From Myxococcaceae bacterium (GTDB lineage: Bacteria; Myxococcota_A; Polyangia; Polyangiales; Ga0077539), in NCBI GenBank assembly GCA_004297725.1, contig SCUS01000158.1:1-59642 (forward strand): a DNA stretch of 59,642 nucleotides. Direction: 5' to 3'. The notes beneath the pieces were generated by a model that searched no databases, was not told the origin of the DNA, and was given only the letters and a program-made list of their open reading frames with translations. The translations under genes were made by a program, and so were the position numbers. Positions 1 to 7,726 of the stretch are shown here, in pieces (position 1 is the first letter of the stretch; every line of letters begins with the position of its first letter).

Positions 1-1239
1 GGGGACGCGCCCCTCGCCGAAGCAGCCCCAGCCGTAGCGGGGGTTGGCCGCGGTGGAGCCGCAGTCTCGCGCCGGGTCGACCTGCGGCACCCAGCCGTTG
101 CCCGCGGGGTCGAGCGCGTTGCGCACCGAGCGCAGCGCCGCCGCGTCGCTCTCGTGGCCGCGCGACCCGCCGCCCGCGATGACCTCGTAGATGGCCTCGG
201 TCTGGTCTTCAGGGTTGTCGCCACCGAAGAACCGTCCGCCGGTGTCGTCGTCGATGGTGCGCATGGCGTTGAAGGCCCGCTGCGACGCGGCCACGTCGGG
301 GCTCAGCGTCTGGCGGATCCATAGCGTGTAGTCGCCGGGCGTGCCGGGCTGACCGCTCGGGAGGAAGGGCATGCTGTCGAAGGACCCGACGCCGACGCGA
401 ACGTCCGGGATCACCACCTGCACGCCCCGCACGATGGTGTCCAGGCCCGTGCGGAGGGCGGCGATCACGGGCTGCATCGAGGCCGAGTTGTCGACGAGGA
501 GGAAGAGGTCGACCGCGCGGATGCGCGTGGAGAAGGCGAGCTCGCGGGACTCTCGCGCGGTCGCGCCGGGGCCGCGGTAGGGGAGCGCCACGTAGAGGTC
601 ACCGGCCGGCGGGACGGAGCCCGCGGCGCGGGGGTCGCTGCGCGCGGCCACCTCGATGAGGTCGCTGACGCCGTCACCGTCGCTGTCCGCCGCGCAGGGG
701 TCCGTCGTCGCCGCGCGCTCCTCGGCGTCCGTGAGGCCGTCGTCGTCGGAGTCGAGGTCACCCGTCCCGCAACGCGGCACGTCGGCGCCGGTGTCCGCCG
801 GTCCGACGTCCACCGGCCCGCCCGCGTCCGTCGCTGCGGCGTCGACGACGCCTGAGTCGGGGGCGTCTCCGCCGGGGACATCCACGACGCCGACGTCCGC
901 CGTCCCGAGGTCGAACGAGGGTGCGTCCGCGGTGGGAGCGTCCGCGGTGGGAGCGTCCGCGGTGGGAGCGTCCGCGGTGGGAGCGTCCGCGGTGGGAGCG
1001 TCCGCGGTGGGAGCGTCGACCGGCGCCGAACCGTCGGGGCACATGCACGCTCCGAGCACCCGATCGAGGCCGCACACCTGCGCGCCGAGGCCGCCGCCGA
1101 CGCAGGCGCAGGCGGTCTGCGCGCCCGGCGCGCACGACGGCTGCGGGATCGCCGCGGCCGTGCACCCGGCGACCACCATCGCAAGCGCTACGAGGCCTGC
1201 CCCGCCCGCCCAGACCCCGCCCGCCCGTCGCTTCGCCAT
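1..1239 (-). CDS. VWA-domain lipoprotein with TSP3-like Ca-binding repeats (3' end outside window)
   Basis: The frame is open from ATG at 1239 to the window edge, so the C-terminus is missing. The N-terminus has a basic start, a hydrophobic stretch and a lipobox ending VVAGC near residue 30, so an exported lipoprotein is expected. A Cys-rich segment follows, then six TADAP pentapeptides, then Asp-rich repeats (DSDDDGLTD, DSDGDGVSD) typical of thrombospondin type 3 calcium-binding repeats. Next comes a von Willebrand A domain whose MIDAS motif reads DNSAS, preceded by VDLFLLV. The family binds divalent metal and protein ligands at the cell surface; the ligand here is unknown. The frame choice rests on these motifs, since the overlapping Arg-rich frames are composition artefacts. 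Confidence 0.85.
   Translation of the reverse strand, partial: MAKRRAGGVWAGGAGLVALAMVVAGCTAAAIPQPSCAPGAQTACACVGGGLGAQVCGLDRVLGACMCPDGSAPVDAPTADAPTADAPTADAPTADAPTADAPTADAPSFDLGTADVGVVDVPGGDAPDSGVVDAAATDAGGPVDVGPADTGADVPRCGTGDLDSDDDGLTDAEERAATTDPCAADSDGDGVSDLIEVAARSDPRAAGSVPPAGDLYVALPYRGPGATARESRELAFSTRIRAVDLFLLVDNSASMQPVIAALRTGLDTIVRGVQVVIPDVRVGVGSFDSMPFLPSGQPGTPGDYTLWIRQTLSPDVAASQRAFNAMRTIDDDTGGRFFGGDNPEDQTEAIYEVIAGGGSRGHESDAAALRSVRNALDPAGNGWVPQVDPARDCGSTAANPRYGWGCFGEGRVP
923..1012 (-). repeat. Six perfect 15-bp tandem copies inside the VWA lipoprotein gene
   Basis: The unit gcgtccgcggtggga is repeated six times without a mismatch, starting at 923, 938, 953, 968, 983 and 998. Read on the minus strand it encodes TADAP repeats in a flexible linker between the lipid anchor and the folded domains. 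The period is a multiple of three, so changes in copy number would lengthen or shorten the linker without a frameshift. Confidence 0.95.
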
Positions 1240-1374
1240 GCGTCGTCGCTCCCGATTCGTCCTGGTGTCGGTCCCCACGGCGGGCACGATAGGTCGACCG
1301 CCACGGCGCGCGCCACGGCATCCCCCATTGGCCCGCTGCGACCCCACGGCGCAGGAGCAGGTGGACCTCGTCGG

Positions 1375-1947
1375 CTACGTGGGCCGCGCCGACGACGACC
1401 CGGCGCGCAGCGCCTCGCGGGCGCGCATCAGCGCGAACCCCAGGAGGTTCTCTCCCTCCCAGCGGAGCGGGTCGGTCGCGCCTTCGATGGCGGCCCCGAG
1501 GCCGATGCCCCAGACGGCGTCGAAGGGCGACGCCTCGACCAGCACCGCGTCACCCGTGCCCAGCAGGAAGCCCCTCAGCGACGCGTTCTGCGAGAACTTC
1601 GCGACGTTGCCCCGCGTGACCAGCTCGAAGCACTCCGACCGCCACCGCGCCTCGTCGAAGCCCCGCACCTTGCGCCCGAGCTTCTTCACCACCGCCGGGT
1701 CGTCCGTCGCGAGGATCGCCGCGAGCGTCTCCTCGTCGCCGAAGAGCCGGGCCTTGCCGGCCATCATCCACTGCTCCGCCGAGGAGTAGGTGACGCCATC
1801 GAGCGTGAAGGAGCACGCCCACCACTGGGACAGGCAGGCGACGGTGATGCGCCCGTCGGGCGACGGGTGGTGTCCCCAGAAGAGCACGTAGCGAAAGGTC
1901 TGCCCCGCCCGCACCGCGGCGCGGAGGTCTTCGAGATGGTCGATCAT
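1375..1947 (-). CDS. NADAR family (DUF1768, YbiA-like) protein
   Basis: A 190-residue soluble protein of the usual length for the NADAR/DUF1768 family. Recognisable family features are an early FWGHHP segment, LSQWWACSF, SSAEQWMMAGKA, a mid-protein RWRSECFELV, and the C-terminal WGIGL and NLLGFALM. Family members are N-glycosidases acting on ADP-ribose-linked or riboflavin-pathway intermediates; some act as ADP-ribosyl-guanine hydrolases. The substrate here cannot be told from sequence. No DarT-like toxin is adjacent. A TACGGT hexamer (1956-1961, minus strand) lies 8 bases before the ATG, in the leaderless arrangement seen elsewhere in the window. Confidence 0.88.
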   Translation of the reverse strand: MIDHLEDLRAAVRAGQTFRYVLFWGHHPSPDGRITVACLSQWWACSFTLDGVTYSSAEQWMMAGKARLFGDEETLAAILATDDPAVVKKLGRKVRGFDEARWRSECFELVTRGNVAKFSQNASLRGFLLGTGDAVLVEASPFDAVWGIGLGAAIEGATDPLRWEGENLLGFALMRAREALRAGSSSARPT

Positions 1948-2069
1948 GGCCCCCGACCGTAGCGCAGTTGCCCCGCGGCAACGCTACACGGGGTGCCGTG
2001 CCATCGCCGCCGGAGCGACCGCGACGTTCTCCCGCCGCCTCCGACCTCCCTCCGTGGCCCCGCCCAGCC

Positions 2070-2099
2070 TTCGCCGCGGATCACCCGCTCGCGTAGCCT
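2070..2099 (+). promoter_or_regulatory. Putative sigma-70-type promoter (TTCGCC-18-TAGCCT)
   Basis: The -35-like TTCGCC (2070-2075) and -10-like TAGCCT (2094-2099) are 18 bases apart. The -10 box ends 8 bases before the ATG at 2108, so the transcript would start at or just before the start codon. Confidence 0.45.
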
Positions 2100-2107
2100 C
2101 CCTTCGC

Positions 2108-2662
2108 ATGCATCGCTCCCTCATCGTCCTGCTCGTCGGCGCCGCGCTCGCGGGCGGCTGTGCGTACGGGGTGCGAGGCGGCCCCGAGGTGCAGGCGTAC
2201 ACGGGCGGCCCGGTGGTCACCCACGCGGCGGTGACGGGCTTCTCGGGCTTCGGCATGACCTCGCGCGACGGACGCAACGAGGGCATCGGCTTCGCGGCAA
2301 CCACGGCGCTCGGCGGCGATGCGCGCCAGGGAGGGGCGGCGCTCTCGCTGCTCGGCGGGATGGAGTGGTTCCGCGTGCCGGAGCGCGCGGGGCGCTGGGG
2401 CTACCGCGTGGGCATCGACACCGGAGGCCGCTGGCGCGGTCCGGAGCTGTCGACCTCGGAGCTGTTGGTGCAGCTCCGCGGCGGGCCGCTCTTCCGCCTC
2501 GTCGACCGCGAGGCATCCCAGGCTCCGCTCATCACCCTTGGCATCGAGGCGACGCTCGGCGCGGCGATCTACTCACCGAGACCCGACACGGAGGAGGCGT
2601 CGGTGGTCGCCGGGGTGAGCGTCACCGTCGGCGCCATGCGCATCGGGCCCTTTCATCTCTGA
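2108..2662 (+). CDS. Outer-surface lipoprotein of unknown function
   Basis: A 184-residue protein. The chosen ATG gives a clean lipoprotein signal (MHRSLIVLLVGAALAGGC, lipobox AGGC), which the longer upstream reading does not. The mature part is rich in Gly and in alternating hydrophobic strands (for example LSLLGGMEWF and LLVQLRGGPLFRL), which suggests a small beta-barrel or beta-sandwich of outer-membrane type. I do not recognise the family. Its last 90 bases run antisense to the end of the propeller gene at 2573-4474. No Shine-Dalgarno is visible; TAGCCT sits 8 bases upstream of the start. Confidence 0.8.
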   Translation: MHRSLIVLLVGAALAGGCAYGVRGGPEVQAYTGGPVVTHAAVTGFSGFGMTSRDGRNEGIGFAATTALGGDARQGGAALSLLGGMEWFRVPERAGRWGYRVGIDTGGRWRGPELSTSELLVQLRGGPLFRLVDREASQAPLITLGIEATLGAAIYSPRPDTEEASVVAGVSVTVGAMRIGPFHL

Positions 2663-4474
2663 TCGACGCGCCAATGCCCCTGCGGCCCCCACCGCGAACA
2701 CGAACACCCGCGAGCGCGCCGTTCCGACGGCCAGCGTCGCGCCGTCGGGGCTCACCGCGACCGCCGTCGCGTGGTCGAAGCGCCCGGCGAGCTCGACGTG
2801 CGCCACCTCCGCGCCGTCGAGAGAGTGCGCGCTCACCCGACCGCCGTCGTCTCCCACGTAGAGCCGGTCGCCCGCGAAGACCGCCACCGTCGCCTCGCCC
2901 GGATACTCCCGCTGCCAGCGCACCCGCCCGTCGCGCAGGTCGACCACGCGCAGCCGGTGGGGCTCGTGCAGCGCGACGTGGCGGCCGTCGGGCGAGAGCG
3001 CCCAGCGCCACAGCGAAGCCCCCGCCGCCGCAACCTCCACCCTCCGCCACCCATCGCCCCCGCCCACCAGGAAGACGTGCGCGCCGCCCCGCTCTTCGCG
3101 CAGCACCGCCGTGCCGTCGTCGCTGAGCCGCGCCTGGTCGATCGCGCCAAGGTTGAGCGCGCCGGGGTCGGGCAGCGACCTCGTTCGCTCCATCGCGTGG
3201 AGGTCCCACAGCGACCAGTCGCCGTCGCGGAGCACCATGCGACCCGCGCGGTCTGGCGCGAAGCCCTGCGCCCCCGCGAGCGCCCGTCGGGTGCGGCCGT
3301 CCCTCCCGTAGAGCGCGGTCGCGACGATCATCCGAGCGCCCGCGTCGATCATCGCCTGCGCCGCGATCCCATGCGGTGTGAAGGCCAGCGCGCGCACCGA
3401 GCGGACCGGCCGCGGCCACGAGAGCGCACGAGCCTCGCGGGACCCCACCCACCACGCGCGGTCGCCCATCGCGACGGCGAGCTCACCGTCGACCGAGAGC
3501 GCGAGCTGCGCGATCGGGAGCCACGCGACCATCGACGGCGCCTCTCCCGGGGGCTCGTCGAAGCCAGGCACCGGGCCATCGAGGGAGGGCGGCGTCGGGA
3601 GCCGCTGCGGCGCGGCCGCCCCGAGGAGGTCACGCGACTCCAGCGAGGCGACCACCAGCGCACGGCTCACCGGAACGAAGCCGCACTGGCTCCCCGGCGA
3701 CCCGACCGAGGTGCGCACCGCGAGCGAAGCGACGGCGGCTCGGGCGGCGTCCGCGTCGACGGAGAGCAGCGCCTCGCCCTCCCTCAGCGCCAGCAGCGGG
3801 CGGCGCGTCGCGACGTCCCAGATCGACTCCGCCCCGACGAGGCGCGATCCATCCCTGGAGAAGTAGAGCCGCTGCGCCACGCGCGCGGAGGGCCAGCGAC
3901 CGTCGGCGTCGCCGCCCCGCCAGGCCTCGGTGGAGACGTGGTCGAAGCGCGGCGGGTCCGGTGCGTCGGGGGGCGCAACGACGGGCGACGCGGCCTCGCG
4001 GGGCGCCGCGTCCAGGGGGGCGAGGTCGGCGCCGTCGAGGGCGCCGAGGGTCACTCCGCCTCGGGCGTCGAGGGCGGCCACGAGGCGTCCTGCGGGGTCG
4101 ACCGCGACGCGCGCGATGTGCGCGCCGGGCTGCGGCGCAGGCCAGCGGAGGCGGCGCAGGGGAGAGCCCGTGGCGGTGTCGACGACCAGCAGGGACGAGG
4201 CGTTCCAGACGACGTGGCGGTGGCCAGGGAGCTCGGGGCCGCGATGCATCGGAGCGTCGTAGCGGCCGCGGTCGTCGCCCCACTCCGCGACGAGGGTGAG
4301 TCCCTCCACGGGGAGGACCGTGCGCGCCGCGCCGAGCCCGTCGCCCGTCGCTCCGGGCGGTGCGGGCGCGACCGTGTAGACGTGGGCGCCGTGGTCGTCG
4401 GCGGCGAAGCGCTGCGGAAACGTGCGCACGCACCCGATGGCGGCGACCAGCGCGAGCAGTCTTCGTGAGCCCAT
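2573..4474 (-). CDS. WD40-like beta-propeller lipoprotein
   Basis: 633 residues from the ATG at 4474. This start gives a lipoprotein-like leader MGSRRLLALVAAIGC; a longer reading to 4543 adds only Arg-rich sequence. The body has repeated blade-like segments (VAVDPAGRLVAALD, LYFSRDGSRLVGAE, ALSPDGRHVALHE, AVSPDGATLAVGTA), typical of WD40/YVTN-type propellers. A role in protein scaffolding or binding at the envelope is inferred; no catalytic motif is seen. A TATCGT hexamer (4484-4489, minus strand) ends 9 bases before the ATG. The 3' end overlaps the convergent lipoprotein gene by 90 bases. Confidence 0.8.
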   Translation of the reverse strand: MGSRRLLALVAAIGCVRTFPQRFAADDHGAHVYTVAPAPPGATGDGLGAARTVLPVEGLTLVAEWGDDRGRYDAPMHRGPELPGHRHVVWNASSLLVVDTATGSPLRRLRWPAPQPGAHIARVAVDPAGRLVAALDARGGVTLGALDGADLAPLDAAPREAASPVVAPPDAPDPPRFDHVSTEAWRGGDADGRWPSARVAQRLYFSRDGSRLVGAESIWDVATRRPLLALREGEALLSVDADAARAAVASLAVRTSVGSPGSQCGFVPVSRALVVASLESRDLLGAAAPQRLPTPPSLDGPVPGFDEPPGEAPSMVAWLPIAQLALSVDGELAVAMGDRAWWVGSREARALSWPRPVRSVRALAFTPHGIAAQAMIDAGARMIVATALYGRDGRTRRALAGAQGFAPDRAGRMVLRDGDWSLWDLHAMERTRSLPDPGALNLGAIDQARLSDDGTAVLREERGGAHVFLVGGGDGWRRVEVAAAGASLWRWALSPDGRHVALHEPHRLRVVDLRDGRVRWQREYPGEATVAVFAGDRLYVGDDGGRVSAHSLDGAEVAHVELAGRFDHATAVAVSPDGATLAVGTARSRVFVFAVGAAGALARRSEMKGPDAHGADGDAHPGDHRRLLRVGSR

Positions 4475-4582
4475 CAGCGGCCCACGATAGGCCCTGTCTG
4501 ACGAGCCTGGGTGGTGGGGCTGGACGGTGGTGCCCCCTCGCACCGACCAGCTCCGCCTTCGTCGAGCCGAGCGCCCGTCCCC

Positions 4583-6346
4583 CTACAGCCCGCTGGCGAG
4601 CCCGGTGCCGAAGAGGCCACCGGGGCCATCGGGGCCGGGCAGCGTGGCCGCGGGCGACGCCCCCAGGCCCGCCGCGCCACCCCGGAACACGAACGCCCGC
4701 CCCGTGTACTCCTGCACGGTCCGCGCGCTGGCGGCCACGTCGGCGTAGCCATCGCCGTCGAAGTCCCCGAAGCCGGCCGCGCGCTCGCCAAAGGTGACCG
4801 CCGCCGGGTCGGGGGTCGGGAGGGTGGACACGGGCGTCGTGGCGAGGCCGGCGGCGCCGCCGCGGAAGAGGTAGAGGGCCGTGGCGGGCGACGAGGCCAG
4901 GGAGGCCACGACGAGGTCGGAGAAGCCATCGCCGTCGACGTCCCCGGCACCCGCCGGGAAGGTGAAGCTCCCCCCCGGGACCGGGGCGCTCAGGACGACG
5001 GGAACCCGGCCCAGCCCGGCAGCGCCGCCGGGGTACAGGTAGACCCGACCGCCGCCCGCGACGGAGGCGATCGCCACGTCGGCGTAGCCGTCGCCGTTCA
5101 CGTCGCCCGCGCCCGCGACGGTCGGCGACTGGAAGCCCGTCCCCGCCGCGTCGACGGTGAGCGTCGCGGCAGGTGTCACTGCGGTTCCCGCCGCGCCGCC
5201 AAGGAACACCCGCACGGCGCCCTCCGAGTCGGCCCCGACGACCACGTCGTCGAAGCCGTCGCCGTTGAGGTCACCGCCCGCCGCGACCGAGGTCCCGAAG
5301 CCGCTCATGGGCATGAAGTTCGGGATCACGATGGGGCCGGGCGTGAGCCCCGCGGCGCTCCCCAGGAAGACGTCGACCGCGCCCTGGAAGGGAGCCGTGA
5401 CGGCGAGGCCCACCACGAGGTCTCCGTAGCCGTCGCCGTTGACGTCGCCGCCTCGCGCGAGGCGGATGCGGTTCGACAGGGCGTGCAGGGCCGCGATGTC
5501 GCGCACGATGAGCGTGGTGCGGGGGACCACACCGAGCCCCGACGCGCCCCCGGCGTAGACGTAGACGCGCCCCGAAGGACCGCTCTCCACGGGGGTGACC
5601 GTCGCGGCGACGGCCAGCTCGTTGTAGCCGTCGCCGTCGAGGTCGCCGGCCTCGCAGACGGCGACGCCGTAGTTGCCGACCACCTCGGCAGGCGGTTGCA
5701 GCGTGAGCGACGGGGTCGTCGCGAGCCCCGAGGCGCCACCGAAGTACACGTGCACCCGACCCCGGGGGGAGCCCTCGTTGCCCGGGGCCCCCACGGCGAG
5801 ATCGGCATAGCCGTCGTTGTTGACGTCGAGCGCCCCGGTGCCGCCGATCGAGCGCGCGACGTCGCGGCGGCCCGCGGTGAACGACCACGTCACGCTGGGG
5901 ACGGTCCCGCGCCCGGCGGGGCCTCGCGAGTAGAGCCGCCAGAAGACAGGCCCCGGTCGCAGCCGCTCGGAGGGGCTCCCGCTGGACCCGGTGGCGTCGA
6001 AGGAGTGCAGCACCCGCGAGCACGCCCGGTCGGCGCAGAGCTCGACGTGAGCGCCCACGGCGCCCGAGGGGAGAGCCCACCGGAGCAGCGGCCGCGCGGC
6101 GAGCTCCGCGACCCCGGAGGGCGGCGCGAGGGGACGCGGCGGGGCGAGGTCCACCGAGGGGGCGTCGGGTGCAGCGTCCGGGCGGTCGACCGGCGCGTCG
6201 AAGCGCGGAGCGTCCGTCGCTCCGTCCTCGGAGCGCCCTGCGTCGGCCGAGGCATCGCTCGGCGGGGTCTCGGTGGCTCCACAGCCGAAGACCGAGAGAC
6301 AGAGCAGGAAACACACGCGAGCAGTGACGCCGTCAGGAGGGTGCAT
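4583..6346 (-). CDS. FG-GAP (integrin-alpha-like) repeat lipoprotein
   Basis: 587 residues from ATG 6346. The start gives a leader with the lipobox VFGC, followed by an Asp/Ala-rich linker. Seven FG-GAP/calcium-loop blades are visible, each with a D-x-(D/N)-x-D-G motif: DVNNDGYADL, DLDGDGYNEL, DVNGDGYGDL, DLNGDGFDDV, DVNGDGYADV, DVDGDGFSDL and DFDGDGYADV. Seven blades match a closed integrin-type propeller. Between the linker and the propeller lies a short module containing LRPGPVFWRLYSR that resembles a fibronectin-like domain. The protein is probably displayed on the cell surface and calcium-dependent. It neighbours two other propeller or VWA lipoproteins. Confidence 0.9.
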   Translation of the reverse strand: MHPPDGVTARVCFLLCLSVFGCGATETPPSDASADAGRSEDGATDAPRFDAPVDRPDAAPDAPSVDLAPPRPLAPPSGVAELAARPLLRWALPSGAVGAHVELCADRACSRVLHSFDATGSSGSPSERLRPGPVFWRLYSRGPAGRGTVPSVTWSFTAGRRDVARSIGGTGALDVNNDGYADLAVGAPGNEGSPRGRVHVYFGGASGLATTPSLTLQPPAEVVGNYGVAVCEAGDLDGDGYNELAVAATVTPVESGPSGRVYVYAGGASGLGVVPRTTLIVRDIAALHALSNRIRLARGGDVNGDGYGDLVVGLAVTAPFQGAVDVFLGSAAGLTPGPIVIPNFMPMSGFGTSVAAGGDLNGDGFDDVVVGADSEGAVRVFLGGAAGTAVTPAATLTVDAAGTGFQSPTVAGAGDVNGDGYADVAIASVAGGGRVYLYPGGAAGLGRVPVVLSAPVPGGSFTFPAGAGDVDGDGFSDLVVASLASSPATALYLFRGGAAGLATTPVSTLPTPDPAAVTFGERAAGFGDFDGDGYADVAASARTVQEYTGRAFVFRGGAAGLGASPAATLPGPDGPGGLFGTGLASGL

Positions 6347-6483
6347 GGATAGGGAGGGAAGGTTGCCGGACGCCGCCCCCGGATTCACTTCCGACGGGTC
6401 ACCGCCCCATCGTCGGGGGTCGTGGCCGCCGCGGGCCGTGGCCCTGGCGACGTCCACCGCGCGGAGATACCCTCTGCGGCCCA

Positions 6484-7020
6484 ATGGAGGAGACGCGCTC
6501 GCCGAGGCCGCGGATGCGGCCGATGTTCGTCGTTCCGCTGCCGGTGGCGGGGGACGCCTTGCTCGATCAGATCAGGCGTCGGCTCCGCGACCCGAAGGCG
6601 CGGGTCGAGGGCGCCATGCTCTCGGCGGGGGCCGAGCTCACCACGGTGAGGGCCGAGCAGCACTTCTGGTCCCCCTACCTCAGCGTGGAGGTCGCGCGCG
6701 GCGACGACGACGCGTGGACCCTCTGCGGGCGCTTCGCCCCGGAGCCCAACGTGTGGATCCTCTTCCTCGGCATCTACGGCATCCTGGGCATGGCCTGCCT
6801 CGGCGCGCTGATGTTCGGCCTCAGCCAGTGGATGGCAGGCGAGGCCCCCTGGGCGCTCGCGGGCGTCCCCGCGGCCCTGGCGCTGGTGGCCTTCACCTAC
6901 GGAGCGGCCTTCATCGGGCAGGGGCTCGGGGCCGAGGAGATGTACCGGCTGCGGTCCTTCATCGACGACTGCATCGAGGCCGCGCAGCAGCCCCCCGAGG
7001 TGAGCGACGCCCAGGGGTGA
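6484..7020 (+). CDS. Two-TM membrane protein of unknown function, first gene of helicase operon
   Basis: 178 residues with two predicted membrane helices at about 89-115 and 122-147, a soluble N-terminal part of about 85 residues and a short acidic C-tail. The N-terminal part (FVVPLPVAGDALLDQIRRRL and following) looks like a small alpha/beta domain but I do not recognise it. A TACCCT hexamer at 6468-6473 ends 10 bases before the ATG. The gene is followed after 86 bases by another small membrane protein and then by the giant peptidase-helicase fusion, all on the same strand. Co-transcription and joint function are inferred from spacing only. Confidence 0.7.
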   Translation: MEETRSPRPRMRPMFVVPLPVAGDALLDQIRRRLRDPKARVEGAMLSAGAELTTVRAEQHFWSPYLSVEVARGDDDAWTLCGRFAPEPNVWILFLGIYGILGMACLGALMFGLSQWMAGEAPWALAGVPAALALVAFTYGAAFIGQGLGAEEMYRLRSFIDDCIEAAQQPPEVSDAQG

Positions 7021-7106
7021 GCGAGGACCGCGAAGCCTCGGCCCCGACAACGCCTGACGGAGGTCGCGCCGCGTGCGATGAAGGGCGCTCCCCTGATGGA
7101 GAGCGC

Positions 7107-7691
7107 ATGAACGAGGGCTACCGCTACCGCGCCGAGGGCGGGCGCTTCTGCATCGACATCCGGCTACGCAGCTCGCGGCAGCTCTTCGACGGTCGTGACC
7201 CGGCGCCCTTCCGGGAGCGCGACCTCGACGACCGCGCCACCGAGTACCTCATCGGCGCCGCCGAGGAACTCCCTCGAAAGGCTCCCTTGAAGCTCGTCTT
7301 CTGGATCTCCGAAGAGCCCGCGCCAGGGCTCCCGGACGCCACGCTCACCGAGGCGGTGCGCGCCCACCTCGAGTACGAGGTCGCCCGCCTCGACCGACAG
7401 ATCCAGCAGCACATGCGTCGAGGACAGGTGTTTCTGCTCTTCGGGCTCGCGGTGCTGGTGGTCTTCCTCACGCTGGCCGAGCTCACCTCCGCGATGCCCA
7501 TGGGCCACCTTCGGCAGATCGTGCGGGAGGGCCTGGTGATCACCGGCTGGGTGGCCATGTGGCGCCCCATCGAGGTGCTGCTCTACGACTGGTGGCCGCT
7601 GGTGGAGGAGCGCCGCATCTACCGACGCCTCTACGAAGCGCCGATCGAGGTCCGACACGAGCCCGACGCCGCCCCGGCGACGAGCGCTTGA
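7107..7691 (+). CDS. Conserved two-TM membrane protein of unknown function
   Basis: 194 residues from ATG 7107. The N-terminal half is soluble and contains FRERDLDDRATEYL and PLKLVFWISEE. It is followed by a helix with basic ends, a TM at about 106-125 and a second hydrophobic segment at about 140-160 whose motif GWVAMWRPIEVLLYDWWP looks strongly conserved in character. I associate this motif with a widespread uncharacterised small membrane-protein family but cannot name its function. The gene stops 35 bases before the start of the peptidase-helicase fusion, so the two are probably in one transcript. Confidence 0.75.
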   Translation: MNEGYRYRAEGGRFCIDIRLRSSRQLFDGRDPAPFRERDLDDRATEYLIGAAEELPRKAPLKLVFWISEEPAPGLPDATLTEAVRAHLEYEVARLDRQIQQHMRRGQVFLLFGLAVLVVFLTLAELTSAMPMGHLRQIVREGLVITGWVAMWRPIEVLLYDWWPLVEERRIYRRLYEAPIEVRHEPDAAPATSA

Positions 7692-7726
7692 ACCCGCGAC
7701 GCCCGCAGGGAGACAGTCGCGCCCGC

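Noticed and set aside
923..1012. CRISPR-like repeat array
   Set aside because: The 15-base units are adjacent with no spacers and read in frame as TADAP within a protein.
4475..4543. Upstream start at 4543 for the propeller lipoprotein
   Set aside because: The extra 23 residues are shadow-like, while the ATG at 4474 begins a proper lipoprotein leader with a -10 box 9 bases before it.
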